DNA of 42,220 bases from an uncultured Erysipelotrichaceae bacterium (lineage in GTDB: Bacteria > Bacillota_I > Bacilli_A > RF39 > UBA660), in NCBI GenBank assembly GCA_902791625.1, contig CADAWN010000007.1, positions 1-42,220 of the forward strand. The letters run 5' to 3'. Under the pieces are notes generated by a model, which saw only the letters and a list, made by a program, of their open reading frames with translations, searched no databases and had not been told where the DNA came from. Of this stretch, positions 17,283 to 26,211 are shown piece after piece. Within the stretch, counting starts at the first letter, position 1. Every line of letters starts with the position of its first letter. The translations under genes and the position numbers were made by a program.

Positions 17283-17810
17283 TTAATTATTACTCTTTTT
17301 CTTATTTCTTATTATTCCATATTTTTTAGTGATAGGATCTTGAAATATAAAATTTTTAAGTGGTAAAAGAGTTAAAACCATATAGCTACCAAATATAATA
17401 AATAGTATAACTACACTAATATATTGATAAGTAAATCCAAGTGGGTTTGCCCCTATTATTAAATAGAATACTTTTTGTGCAAGATAGATTGCTCCAAAAA
17501 AAGTTAATATATCTACAAATAATACTGGTTTTTTAGTAAATGTTGTATATGTATAAAAAACAGCAATTATAAATGCAATAACTATTATTAAACTTAGTGT
17601 CTTTCCTATAAAATAATTAGAATAATCTCCATACATATATCCATCATGTAAACTCCATATAAACATAGATGAAAGAGCCATTTTAATATGTTCCCAAGTA
17701 CTTTCATTAACTGCAGCAAACAAAGCAACTATTTTATTATGACCACTTATCTCATATAAAAAGTGAAATAAACTACCTATACAAAATATAAATATAATAC
17801 TATACCACAT
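17283..17810 (-). CDS. DUF6512-type integral membrane protein
   Basis: This ~175-residue protein has about five TM helices and a basic C-terminus. The first third has the family-like block GSLFHFLYEISGHN...VNESTWEHIKM, with conserved His, Glu and Trp near the membrane face. That block is shared by an uncharacterised membrane family in Bacillota (DUF6512, from memory). GGAGGTTAAT immediately before ATG 17810 sets the start; the in-frame TTG at 17822 would include the SD. No function is known. Confidence 0.72.
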   Translation of the reverse strand: MWYSIIFIFCIGSLFHFLYEISGHNKIVALFAAVNESTWEHIKMALSSMFIWSLHDGYMYGDYSNYFIGKTLSLIIVIAFIIAVFYTYTTFTKKPVLFVDILTFFGAIYLAQKVFYLIIGANPLGFTYQYISVVILFIIFGSYMVLTLLPLKNFIFQDPITKKYGIIRNKKKSNN

Positions 17811-17834
17811 ATTAACCTCCAAAATATTTTATGT

Positions 17835-17860
17835 TAAAAAAAAGGACTTAGTCCTCTTTT
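17835..17860 (-). terminator. Terminator after the secreted anchored protein
   Basis: On the minus strand AGGAC-TAA-GTCCT is followed by eight T residues, at the stop of the gene ending at 17859. Confidence 0.75.
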
Positions 17861-18509
17861 ATATTACTTCTTTTTTCTTACATAATTTAGTAGCTAATAT
17901 AACATTAACTATTAAACTAACTAATAAACATGATCCTAGTATAATATAAATTATACAACTATTATCCTTTGTTTCTTTACATTTTGTTTCAACTAATGCT
18001 TCTTTGCAATTTGTTTGAATTAATTTATCATCTTTTCCAGATATTAGTTTATTATCGCTTTCTGTTGTTTCTTCTTTATCAGTATAAATATTTTTAGATG
18101 GTTCAATAATCATTTTATCTTTATAACTTTCATAAGAAATTGGTGTTTTAGCATTAATAGTTAATTTACCATTTCCATTAAACTTAATCTTTCCATTATA
18201 ATTAAAATCAATACCTACACTATCTGCATTAATTACATTATCACCATCTAAATCAATAATAAATGTAATTCCATCTTGACCTATTCCATAACAATTAAGT
18301 TTAAGTTCTCCTCCTTTATAATTTGAAAGTTTTAAAAGAACCTCATTTCCATTTTTAGTAAGAGTTGCAGTTTTTGAACTATTAGATTCATTTACTGTTT
18401 CTCCACCTACTATCCAGTTATATGGAACACTTGCTGCATTAACATTAAAATACATAACTGATATTAAAACCATGCAGAAAACAAAAAATATTTTTTTAAC
18501 ACTTTTCAT
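17859..18509 (-). CDS. Exported, C-terminally anchored protein with EF-hand-like loop
   Basis: I recognise no family. The 216-residue protein has a signal peptide (KK then a hydrophobic stretch, cleavage probably after NVNA, about residue 25). An extracellular beta-rich domain of about 130 residues contains the dockerin/EF-hand-like loop DLDGDNVINADS. A Lys/Thr-rich stalk with three Cys and a C-terminal TM helix (about 184-207) with a KKK tail follow. No sortase LPxTG motif is present. It is probably a surface protein that may bind calcium. SD: AAGGAGGCTTAT. Confidence 0.6.
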   Translation of the reverse strand: MKSVKKIFFVFCMVLISVMYFNVNAASVPYNWIVGGETVNESNSSKTATLTKNGNEVLLKLSNYKGGELKLNCYGIGQDGITFIIDLDGDNVINADSVGIDFNYNGKIKFNGNGKLTINAKTPISYESYKDKMIIEPSKNIYTDKEETTESDNKLISGKDDKLIQTNCKEALVETKCKETKDNSCIIYIILGSCLLVSLIVNVILATKLCKKKEVI

Positions 18510-18564
18510 ATAAGCCTCCTTACCTTAAGTATATATCTATTAAATATAAAAAAAAAAGAAAAAA

Positions 18565-19047
18565 TTATTTTTCTTTTATCTCTTTACAATGATTTACATG
18601 TATACCAATATGACCTATTCCTAAAATAATTATTGAAATAATTAAGAATATATTTTTGCCGTATATACCAAGAAGAAAGAATGAAAGTACTGGAAGAGTT
18701 GCTCCTGCTACTGGAATACCTAGTATACTACTATACATATCTTTCATGGTTTTATTACTTTTAAAATATCTTATCCAATATATTTTATATAAAACCATTG
18801 ATAAAAATGATACTAGTAAAAGAATAGACCAATATGAAATATTATTTATATTAAAATCTTTAAATATTAGTGCTACAACAGTTACTAATACTTCACCTAT
18901 TCTTTCTAAAGTAAGTAATATTTTATTTTCATTTTTAGCATATTTTTCATAATCTTTAGGTAGATTTTTACTCCATATAATATTTGGTATATATAACATT
19001 AATAAATATATTAATCCAACATAAGAAAATCCAAAATTAATATTCAT
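18565..19047 (-). CDS. Small integral membrane protein, unknown
   Basis: The 160-residue protein has about five TM helices. A loop LPKDYEKYAKNENKIL after the first helix is the kind of conserved motif seen in an uncharacterised Clostridia/Bacilli membrane family. It ends HVNHCKEIKEK. It starts 11 nt after the stop of the HFTN-motif gene (19059-19673), so the two are likely co-transcribed. No enzymatic motif is visible. Confidence 0.6.
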   Translation of the reverse strand: MNINFGFSYVGLIYLLMLYIPNIIWSKNLPKDYEKYAKNENKILLTLERIGEVLVTVVALIFKDFNINNISYWSILLLVSFLSMVLYKIYWIRYFKSNKTMKDMYSSILGIPVAGATLPVLSFFLLGIYGKNIFLIISIIILGIGHIGIHVNHCKEIKEK

Positions 19048-19058
19048 ATAATCACTTC

Positions 19059-19673
19059 CTATACTACTTTTTCTTTTCCTTTTTGTTCCTGTTTAGGAAA
19101 TCCTCTATCCATCATATAAAAGAAATCTTCATTCATTTCTCTAAATATTTCTACATTTTTTGTTTTTTCATAAATAAAACTACATATATCAAAAGCACTC
19201 ATAACATTATCATTTTGTGTAACTAACTCTAATTTAGATTTATCAATACCATGTGGTAAATTTATATCAAAGCCAGTAAAGCCACCTATTCTTGCTTCAT
19301 TTAACTCTTCTTCTTTTACATTTATTTTAAAATAAACTTCTTCTTTTAATTTTCTTTCCATTGCTCTACAAGCTAATTCTTTTCCAACTAATTCTTTAGA
19401 TGAAAAATCATCTATTTCTGGGAAATATTTTCTAAAGTCTTCTGGAATATTAGCAATACTTCTATTTGCAATCATAAAAATAAATGAATTAACTGTCCCC
19501 ATGATACCTTTAGCACCTTTAGATATAGAAACATTAGGTCTATCATTTATCATTTCACTTGCTGCTCCAACCATTGGTTTTAATCCTTCTTTAAGTATTC
19601 CTTCAACATTTTTTATATTAGTGAAGTGAAAATAATCTTCATTTAAATCAACTGAATTAATATCTATATTCAT
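19059..19673 (-). CDS. Protein with ART-like N-terminal HFTN...GLKP motif, unknown
   Basis: This 204-residue soluble protein has no signal peptide. Near residue 14 it reads YFHFTNIKNVEGILKEGLKP, the first His-x-Thr strand plus helix plus Gly-Leu pattern common to ADP-ribosyltransferase-fold proteins (such as RNA 2'-phosphotransferases and DarT-like enzymes). The later part has a basic helical stretch and a GGFTGFDINLP block. The assignment is by motif resemblance only. It could equally be an uncharacterised family with a chance match. It lies upstream of the membrane gene, insulated from the ABC operon by the terminator at 19704. Confidence 0.5.
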   Translation of the reverse strand: MNIDINSVDLNEDYFHFTNIKNVEGILKEGLKPMVGAASEMINDRPNVSISKGAKGIMGTVNSFIFMIANRSIANIPEDFRKYFPEIDDFSSKELVGKELACRAMERKLKEEVYFKINVKEEELNEARIGGFTGFDINLPHGIDKSKLELVTQNDNVMSAFDICSFIYEKTKNVEIFREMNEDFFYMMDRGFPKQEQKGKEKVV

Positions 19674-19703
19674 ATTTTTATCACCCTAATATCATTATAT
19701 CAA

Positions 19704-19733
19704 AAAAAGAAGAGAATTACTATTCTCCTCTTA
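19704..19733 (-). terminator. Terminator of the ABC transporter operon
   Basis: On the minus strand AGAGGAGAAT-AGTA-ATTCTCTTCT (10 bp with one G-U pair) is followed by TTTTTTT. It overlaps the end of the permease gene. Confidence 0.85.
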
Positions 19734-22053
19734 ATAAATCACATGGTTCTATTTTTCTAATCTTTAAAGACATCAGTATTGCTGCTATAGTTGATATACC
19801 TATTATAAATAATACTGTAATTACTAGTAAGTCTAAAGGTATTTCCATAGTACACTTCATTATACCAAATGGTCTCATCATTAAACCAATATATGGATTA
19901 GTTACATAGTATGAAACTATTGTACCAACAAGTGTTGCAACTATTATAGTTGGTAAGAATGATAATACATTTTGAAGTATTAAATCTTTTGATTTATATC
20001 CTAATGCTTTTAAAACACCATATTCATATCTTCTAGTATAAATTAATGTTTTCATAAGTAAGTAAAGCACAAGAATTATTATACATCCAGAAATAATAGA
20101 CATAATTACAACCATTAAGTTAGCAACATTAATAAATGTATCCATTTGTCCTTTAATTAATTCTTCAAAGTCAAGTGTTGTTACTATTTTATCTTTATAC
20201 TTATCATTGTATTTCTTTATAATTTTACTTGCTTTAACATTTGAATCAAAGTAATAGATAGGATCAATATTATCAACATCAATTATATGTTTAGCACCAT
20301 CATATAAAAGTACTGCTTCACGTCCATCGTTATTAGTAGATTGAATAAATCCAGTAATTAAATATGAATATTCTTTATCACCAACATAATATTTAATCTC
20401 ATCACCTATTTTTAAATTCTTATTTTTAGCATATTTACCTGAGATAGCCACTTCATTATCATGTTTAGGATATCTTCCTTCATAACATGAATCTTTATTA
20501 TTTAGTTTACTTGGATCATCTAGGATGTATACTAAGAATTTAGTATAGTCTTTATCATGCATATTATACATTGATAAATATTTATATTTTGTAATATTCT
20601 TATCTTCTTTTAAATCCTTTTCAAAATCATATCTTATATCTTTATCTACTTGAATTACACCATCAACAATTTCAAATGTAAGAAGTGATAGATTTGGTTT
20701 TCTACTAAAGTTTTGATACATTGCCATAGAAATTACCATTAAGAAACATAAGAATAATACTGTTACAAAACTTATTACATTTTGTTTAATACTTTTAAAT
20801 ATATTCTTAAAAGATAAACTTAAATTAAGTGGTAATTTTGATTTAGATAGTGCTACATGATTCTTCTTAAAATTATGTGATTCTATTCCATCTCTTAGAG
20901 CTACAATTGGTTCTAATTTTTTTATTTTTCTAACTGATAGAATAACTATAATAAATACAAATACTGGTATTATTAGAGAAATAAGTGTTGCTGCTAAATT
21001 AAATTTAACTGTATATGGAATACCAGATTGTGCTATTAACATATCTGCTATACTTGGCATAAATAAGTATCCTAAACCTACACCTATTGCCAATGCGAAA
21101 AATGTAAGTAAACTAAACTGAATTAATAATGATTTTTTAATATCACGAGTAGTATAACCCATAGCTTTTAAAACACCTAAACTCTTAACATTTTCTCTAA
21201 TATAATTTGAGATATTGTTATAAATCATAAGCATAACTATTCCAATAATTATAACTGATGTCATTAAGAATGATACAAAGAAAATCATTGAAATAAATGT
21301 TCTTGATTCTAGAGTTAATTCTAAGCTTTCAGAACCTGTTGCTACATTCTTTTCTATAAATATTCTATTAACTATTTTATTTGATTCTTTATTAGTATCT
21401 TTAACATTCTTTTTATAATTTATAAATAATGAGAATGCTTTCATATCAGGATTATTATTTTTTATCTCTTCATACACCTCATCACTAACAAGCATTTCAT
21501 ATTTATTCATGTTATATGATCCAGCATATATAGAGTTAATATATCCTTTTACTTTAAATTTATATGTTTTAGATGGTACTTTAATCTTATAAGTATCACC
21601 TATATTAATACCTCCACCTGTATGAATATGATAAGGTATATAAACATAGTTATCTGTTATAGTTTTATCTTCTTCTAATATTTCTATTTTAGATAACTCT
21701 CTATCAAGTAGACTTTTATTAATTATATTTACATTAGGAGTTACTTCTCCATTATTAAACTCTATTGGAGTTTGTGTATTTAACATTTCAATATAGTAAT
21801 ATTCTTTTACTGTATCTGGAATGATACTATCAATATACTCTTTATTAATACTTTCTGATTTACCAGTTGATGCTATCTCATACTCTGTTGTTTTAAGTCT
21901 TTTAGCTTCATTCATAGCATTATCATTATAATCATATAAAAGTAGACCTGAAACGCACATAAATGTTGCACATATAAGTATTAATAAACTAATACAAATA
22001 GATAGTCCTTTACTCTTTCTTATATTAGATTTTGCTAGTAGTAAATTCTTCAT
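19720..22053 (-). CDS. ABC transporter permease with two FtsX domains
   Basis: The 777-residue permease has an N-terminal TM helix (about 17-40), a ~200-residue extracellular domain, three TMs (about 250-375), a second extracellular domain (about 450-640) and three more TMs. Each TM trio ends in the FtsX-type charged motif (SVRKIKKLEPIVALRDG; SLKIRKIEPCDLLRGE). This is the MacB/BceB-like class that exports or detoxifies peptides rather than importing nutrients. It starts 1 nt after the ATPase stop, and lies downstream of a two-component system. A role in antimicrobial-peptide resistance or export is inferred from context. Confidence 0.87.
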   Translation of the reverse strand: MKNLLLAKSNIRKSKGLSICISLLILICATFMCVSGLLLYDYNDNAMNEAKRLKTTEYEIASTGKSESINKEYIDSIIPDTVKEYYYIEMLNTQTPIEFNNGEVTPNVNIINKSLLDRELSKIEILEEDKTITDNYVYIPYHIHTGGGINIGDTYKIKVPSKTYKFKVKGYINSIYAGSYNMNKYEMLVSDEVYEEIKNNNPDMKAFSLFINYKKNVKDTNKESNKIVNRIFIEKNVATGSESLELTLESRTFISMIFFVSFLMTSVIIIGIVMLMIYNNISNYIRENVKSLGVLKAMGYTTRDIKKSLLIQFSLLTFFALAIGVGLGYLFMPSIADMLIAQSGIPYTVKFNLAATLISLIIPVFVFIIVILSVRKIKKLEPIVALRDGIESHNFKKNHVALSKSKLPLNLSLSFKNIFKSIKQNVISFVTVLFLCFLMVISMAMYQNFSRKPNLSLLTFEIVDGVIQVDKDIRYDFEKDLKEDKNITKYKYLSMYNMHDKDYTKFLVYILDDPSKLNNKDSCYEGRYPKHDNEVAISGKYAKNKNLKIGDEIKYYVGDKEYSYLITGFIQSTNNDGREAVLLYDGAKHIIDVDNIDPIYYFDSNVKASKIIKKYNDKYKDKIVTTLDFEELIKGQMDTFINVANLMVVIMSIISGCIIILVLYLLMKTLIYTRRYEYGVLKALGYKSKDLILQNVLSFLPTIIVATLVGTIVSYYVTNPYIGLMMRPFGIMKCTMEIPLDLLVITVLFIIGISTIAAILMSLKIRKIEPCDLLRGE

Positions 22054-22054
22054 A

Positions 22055-22810
22055 TTACCACCCCATCTTAACTAAGAAATCAGATAATTTTTGATGACGT
22101 TCTTTATCATTTGGAATATATTTACCTAAGTTACAAACTCCTGCTACTTCACCATCTTTTAAGTAAATAATTCTATTACCACGTCTTGCACTTTTTATAT
22201 CATGTGTAACCATAACTATTGATTGACCATTATTATTAAATTCAGTTAATGTATTAAGTACATCTAATCCTGTTTTAGAGTTTAATGCTCCAGTTGGTTC
22301 ATCTGCAAAAACTAATTTTGGATTATTAATAAGTGCTCTTGCAATACCTACACGTTGTGCTTCTCCTCCAGATAATTGTGTTGGGAATTTCTTCCATAGT
22401 TTTTCATCAATATCAACTTTCTTTAATAATTCTTTAGCTTTCTTAGTTACTTCTTTTCTATTCTTATTAACTAATAATCCAGATACTAATATGTTATCTA
22501 GAACACTCATAGAATCTATTAAATAAGTTTGTTGGAATACAAATCCACAATTCTTTCTTCTAAAATAAGCAAGTTTATCTATACTCATCTTAGTAATTGT
22601 TTTTTCATTAAAAGTGATTTTACCAAGAGTTGGTTTATCCATTCCTGATAATGTATAAAGTAATGTTGATTTACCAGCACCACTTGCTCCCATTATAATA
22701 GTAAAATCTCCTTCATATATTTCTAAATCTAAATTCTTTAAAACATGTTGTTGTAATCCTCCACTTGAGAATGATTTACATAATTTTTCAGTTTTTATAA
22801 TACTTTTCAT
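22055..22810 (-). CDS. ABC transporter ATP-binding protein (MacB/BceA type)
   Basis: This is a 251-residue ATPase with Walker A GASGAGKST (41-49), Q-loop FVFQQTY, signature LSGGEAQRVGIARAL, Walker B LVFADEPTGALNS and switch His in VMVTHD. The DEPTGALNS extension is typical of the LolD/MacB/BceA group, which pairs with FtsX-type permeases, here the adjacent gene. SD AAGGAGAG lies 6-8 nt ahead of the ATG. TTTAAG repeats upstream (22852-22900) suggest activation by the neighbouring response regulator. Confidence 0.93.
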   Translation of the reverse strand: MKSIIKTEKLCKSFSSGGLQQHVLKNLDLEIYEGDFTIIMGASGAGKSTLLYTLSGMDKPTLGKITFNEKTITKMSIDKLAYFRRKNCGFVFQQTYLIDSMSVLDNILVSGLLVNKNRKEVTKKAKELLKKVDIDEKLWKKFPTQLSGGEAQRVGIARALINNPKLVFADEPTGALNSKTGLDVLNTLTEFNNNGQSIVMVTHDIKSARRGNRIIYLKDGEVAGVCNLGKYIPNDKERHQKLSDFLVKMGW

Positions 22811-22851
22811 ACCTTTTCTCTCCTTACAACAATCATATTACTCTTTTTTTT

Positions 22852-22900
22852 CTTAAATGCCTTTAATTAATTCTTAAATATTTCTTAAATAATTCTTATG
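22852..22900 (-). promoter_or_regulatory. OmpR-type direct repeats ahead of the ABC genes
   Basis: On the minus strand TTTAAG boxes occur at 22884-22889, 22873-22878 and 22852-22857, with a degenerate CATAAG at 22895-22900. Spacings are 11, 11 and 21 bp. The pair at 22884 and 22873 is exactly TTTAAG-N5-TTTAAG, the arrangement bound by CiaR-like OmpR-family regulators. A TAATAT -10-like sequence lies downstream, before the SD of the ATPase gene. Two boxes overlap the histidine kinase 3' end. Confidence 0.65.
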
Positions 22901-24135
22901 TAAATAGTTGCAACAAATCCTGGATTACTATTGGAAAGCTCTAGTTTTCCATTCATCTTATCCATAAAATAATTAGCTAAATGAAGTCCAAGTCCTGCTC
23001 CATCTTGATCTTTTACATTACGACCTCTAATAAATTTTTCTTTTAAAAGTGGTAAATCAAGTTCATCTACACCTGGTCCATAATCTCTAAATTCTAGTAC
23101 TAAATATTCTTTAGTTTTTTTAATATCTATATCTATTTTAGTTGTTGCATATTTATATGAGTTATTAATAATATTATCTAGTGTTTGTTGCATTCTCACT
23201 TTATCTATATAAATATTACATTCTGGAATACTATATTTATTAAGTTTCTCTAAGTAATCAGAATTCTTAATTAATTCATTTAAAACACTAGAAATATAAT
23301 TAGATGGATTAACATTTATTTCTGTTATTTCATTAACACTAGATGTAAATAAGTTATCTACAAGTAATTTAATTTGATCTGTTTTAGTATTTATTAAGTT
23401 AAAGTAATTCTTGCTACTTTCTTCTTTTGTTTTTTCATAACCTATTTCTGATGTTGACTTAATAGATGCAATTGGTGTTTTAATATCATGAGATAGTTTA
23501 GCTACTATTTCTTTTTTCTCTTCTATAGCTTTTTTCTCACTTATTCTTGCTTTTTTTAGTTCTGATCTCATTAAGTCAAATGCTTCAGTAAATTCACCAA
23601 AAGCATGATTCTTATCCATATAAAGTGGTAAATCTAAGTTACCTGCTGCTACTCTTTCTGCAAATCCATTAAGCTTTCTAAATGGTCTAATAATATTTCT
23701 ATCTAAATATATTAAATAAAATACTATAAGTAATACTTGTATCAATGACATTATAATAATAGAAATACGTAAATAGTTTCTATACTTATCTATTAGTTCA
23801 CCTGTATTATTACTAATAAGTATTTTACCTCTTAACTCATTATTAACTTTAACATCTAAAATAATATCATTATTCTTAATCGCATCATTTAAAGAATTAG
23901 TTTTAGATTTATTAGTTTTGTATACTAAATTACCATTATTATCTATTATTGTATAATCAAGTTTTTTATAATATTTAGAATTATCATAATAGTTTTCTTC
24001 TACGCTTTTAACACATTCATTTATTTTAATTGTATCTTGTTTAACAGAATCTATTTTAGTAAATAGAATACTACATACACCTATTTCAATTATAAGAGTT
24101 AGAACAAATAAAATTATTATTACTCTTTTTTTCAT
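22885..24135 (-). CDS. Sensor histidine kinase
   Basis: The 416-residue kinase has TM1 (about 5-26), a ~95-residue extracellular sensor and TM2 (about 122-144). A HAMP linker, the HisKA motif SHDIKTPIAS with phospho-acceptor His216, an N-box (DNIINNSYKYA), G1 (FRDYGPGVDELDL) and G2 (GAGLGLHLANYFM) follow. The extracellular sensor distinguishes it from the two-TM, loop-less BceS-type kinases. Its start overlaps the response regulator stop by 4 nt (ATGA), giving coupled synthesis. It probably senses a peptide or envelope signal and controls the ABC genes. Confidence 0.93.
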   Translation of the reverse strand: MKKRVIIILFVLTLIIEIGVCSILFTKIDSVKQDTIKINECVKSVEENYYDNSKYYKKLDYTIIDNNGNLVYKTNKSKTNSLNDAIKNNDIILDVKVNNELRGKILISNNTGELIDKYRNYLRISIIIMSLIQVLLIVFYLIYLDRNIIRPFRKLNGFAERVAAGNLDLPLYMDKNHAFGEFTEAFDLMRSELKKARISEKKAIEEKKEIVAKLSHDIKTPIASIKSTSEIGYEKTKEESSKNYFNLINTKTDQIKLLVDNLFTSSVNEITEINVNPSNYISSVLNELIKNSDYLEKLNKYSIPECNIYIDKVRMQQTLDNIINNSYKYATTKIDIDIKKTKEYLVLEFRDYGPGVDELDLPLLKEKFIRGRNVKDQDGAGLGLHLANYFMDKMNGKLELSNSNPGFVATIYIRII

Positions 24136-24812
24136 TTATTCTCACCTTCAAATTTATATCCTTCTTTCCAAACAGTAAAAATATACTTTGGATCATTAGG
24201 ATCTTTTTCAATTATTTCTCTTAATTTTCTAATATGAACATTAAGTGTTCCATCTCCAGTCCACTTATCTTGCCATACATTATCAAATAATTCTTCTTTA
24301 GTAACTAACCTATTAGAATTATTAATTAAATAAACTAGTAATTTATATTCAAGACTTGTAAGTTTTACTAATTCACCTTCTACATAAACACATCTATTTT
24401 GGAAATCTACTCTTAAATGATTATCATGGTATCCTTCTATATTCTCTTTTTTAAATCTTTTTAGAATTACTCTTACTTTAGCAAGTAAAACACCTAGTGA
24501 ATATGGTTTTTCTATATAATCATCTCCACCTATATTTAGAGCAATAATTTTATCATCATCAGTATTTCTAGCAGATATAAATAAAATAGGAATATCTTTA
24601 GTTTTTCTTAATTCTTTACAAAGTTCAAAACCACTTCCATCTTTTAAATTAATATCTAAAAGTATTAAAGATGCATCATTATTTTCAAAAAACTTCATAC
24701 ATTCATCTTTTGTATAACAAACACTAGATTTAATTTCAAACATATTTAAATATTCACAAGTATTATTTGCAAGTTCAACTTCATCATCCACAATTAAACA
24801 ATCATATTTCAT
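24132..24812 (-). CDS. OmpR-family response regulator
   Basis: The 226-residue regulator has a receiver domain with acidic pocket Asp9/Asp10, phospho-acceptor Asp53 (LLDINLKDGSG), Ser80 and Lys102 (EKPYS). The C-terminal winged helix has LTSLEYKLLVYLI, VTKEELFDNVW and VNVHIRKLR-type recognition residues (LNVHIRKLREII). It is first gene of the RR-HK-ABC run. SD TGGAGGTATTCT precedes the ATG. Its likely DNA target is the TTTAAG direct-repeat cluster at 22852-22900; I see no such boxes ahead of its own gene. Confidence 0.94.
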   Translation of the reverse strand: MKYDCLIVDDEVELANNTCEYLNMFEIKSSVCYTKDECMKFFENNDASLILLDINLKDGSGFELCKELRKTKDIPILFISARNTDDDKIIALNIGGDDYIEKPYSLGVLLAKVRVILKRFKKENIEGYHDNHLRVDFQNRCVYVEGELVKLTSLEYKLLVYLINNSNRLVTKEELFDNVWQDKWTGDGTLNVHIRKLREIIEKDPNDPKYIFTVWKEGYKFEGENK

Positions 24813-24850
24813 AGAATACCTCCAAAAAAATAACTATATTAATTATAACA

Positions 24851-24876
24851 TATAAAAAACAGTCTTTCGACTGTTT
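24851..24876 (-). terminator. Terminator with GAAA tetraloop after the zinc-ribbon gene
   Basis: On the minus strand AAACAGTC-GAAA-GACTGTTT is followed by TTTATA. It separates the 120-aa zinc-ribbon gene from the two-component operon. Confidence 0.85.
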
Positions 24877-24880
24877 AATA

Positions 24881-25243
24881 TTATTTTGTAAGTACTTTTT
24901 TAGCCCATGTTTTTTTATTACATTCTGGACATCTTAGATGTCTAGTTGTATGCATATGAGGAGCGAATAAAACTTTTTTATATGAAGCAGTAAATCTATT
25001 ATGACAATTTCTACATTCATAGTATCCAGCAGCTACTTCTAGTTTTAATGCATAGAAGAACACTCCTACAGTAACCATAGTTGATACACATATAATTGTT
25101 CCTAATAATACTCCTTTTTCTAATGTTAATACAGCAAGTAATAATAAAGAAATATAGAATGCTAAAGTAGTAAATGCAAGTACATACATACTTCTTAATA
25201 ATTCTTTATTTTTTACTCTTTCTAATTCTTTTTCATTTTTCAT
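24881..25243 (-). CDS. Small membrane protein with C-terminal zinc ribbon
   Basis: The 120-residue protein has a charged N-terminus (MKNEKELERVKNKELL) and two TM helices (about 18-42 and 46-67). A C-terminal zinc ribbon follows, with CRNC and CPEC pairs separated by a basic stretch containing several His. The architecture is typical of uncharacterised Bacillota membrane zinc-ribbon proteins. SD AAAGGAGATAAAGG precedes the start. Confidence 0.65.
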   Translation of the reverse strand: MKNEKELERVKNKELLRSMYVLAFTTLAFYISLLLLAVLTLEKGVLLGTIICVSTMVTVGVFFYALKLEVAAGYYECRNCHNRFTASYKKVLFAPHMHTTRHLRCPECNKKTWAKKVLTK

Positions 25244-25315
25244 AATCCTTTATCTCCTTTCATGCTTAAATTATATAACAAATACTAAATAATTAACACG
25301 AACCTGTGGTTGAGT

Positions 25316-25879
25316 TTAAAGTTTTATATTATTTTTCTTAATAAACATTTCAGGTTTACCACAATTCAACTCTTCAGAAACATTAATATCCAAATCATCA
25401 ATAAAACTTTGTATTTCTTTTTTTATTTGTTTTACATCCACTTCATCATTTGTACAATACTCAACTTCCATAAACAAACCTAAGTCTTTTACATTTTCTA
25501 ATACAATTTCATATTTATCATTTATATATGTTTCTTTAGTATTATTTATTTCTATAAATTTAATTAGTCCTAGTTCTTCTAATATTTTTCTCATTGTATC
25601 AATAGATTCAATCTTTGTTTCATACTCATTTGAATATAACCATTTATTATCTTCAAATACATCATCTTTATACGTTACTAGAAACTCATCATTTTTCTTG
25701 CGTAATCTTAAACATTTATATATTTCACCATCTTTATCTGGTTTCAAATCATCTCTTTTTGGATCATAATAATACTCATCTATTACTTGTTTTTTACCAA
25801 TATATTGAAATCTATTTAAAATATTTTTAGCTTTCTCTATATCATCATATACTTCTACTAATACTTCTATTTCTTTCAT
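25316..25879 (-). CDS. CYTH-domain protein (class IV adenylate cyclase / triphosphatase-like)
   Basis: CYTH enzymes act on triphosphates (thiamine-PPP, tripolyphosphate, ATP) inside a beta-barrel tunnel. Visible elements are the N-terminal strand KEIEVLVEV, the YYYDP segment, CLRLRKK with FLVTYKD, NEYET, and the C-terminal KDLGLFMEVE. The usual ExExK signature reads EIEVL here, so the Lys is missing. I set the start at ATG 25879 behind AAGGAGTTAAA; the longer frame from 25903 would overlap the DUF3781 gene. Substrate is unknown and catalytic competence is uncertain. Confidence 0.8.
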   Translation of the reverse strand: MKEIEVLVEVYDDIEKAKNILNRFQYIGKKQVIDEYYYDPKRDDLKPDKDGEIYKCLRLRKKNDEFLVTYKDDVFEDNKWLYSNEYETKIESIDTMRKILEELGLIKFIEINNTKETYINDKYEIVLENVKDLGLFMEVEYCTNDEVDVKQIKKEIQSFIDDLDINVSEELNCGKPEMFIKKNNIKL

Positions 25880-25889
25880 TTTAACTCCT

Positions 25890-26141
25890 TTATTTAATTT
25901 CATGAGCCGTAATAATTGTATAACTATAAGAATTAATTGTTATTTTAATATTATCTATCTCACAATAGAAATTCTTACCTTTTTTATAAATATTACACTC
26001 TTTATCTAATACTTTATCTTTACAATATTTAACTACATCATCAGTATCTAATTTAAGATTCTTCTTAATTCTATCTATCCCCATACTAGTTGTATGAACT
26101 TTATTAATATTTTGTAATAAAACTTCTTTATTCAAAAACAT
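25890..26141 (-). CDS. DUF3781 family protein
   Basis: The ~83-residue protein matches the DUF3781 pattern throughout: LLQNINKVHTTSMGIDRIKKNL, LDTDDVVKYCKDK, then KGKNFYCEID and the ITINSYSYTIITAH ending. Members are small cytoplasmic proteins without assigned function. I prefer ATG 26141 to the upstream GTGs, which form part of the only SD-like sequence (GTGGTG). The stop is 10 nt ahead of the CYTH start, so the pair is probably one operon. Confidence 0.8.
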   Translation of the reverse strand: MFLNKEVLLQNINKVHTTSMGIDRIKKNLKLDTDDVVKYCKDKVLDKECNIYKKGKNFYCEIDNIKITINSYSYTIITAHEIK

Positions 26142-26188
26142 CACCACTTTTACTAAATTTATTATAACATAACTAATTAGTTTTATTG

Positions 26189-26194
26189 TATAAT
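26189..26194 (+). promoter_or_regulatory. -10 element of the GDPD gene
   Basis: A perfect TATAAT lies only 6 nt ahead of the AGAGGTG SD, implying a very short leader as at the aminopeptidase gene. No clear -35 is visible. Confidence 0.4.
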
Positions 26195-26211
26195 TATATT
26201 AGAGGTGTTTT

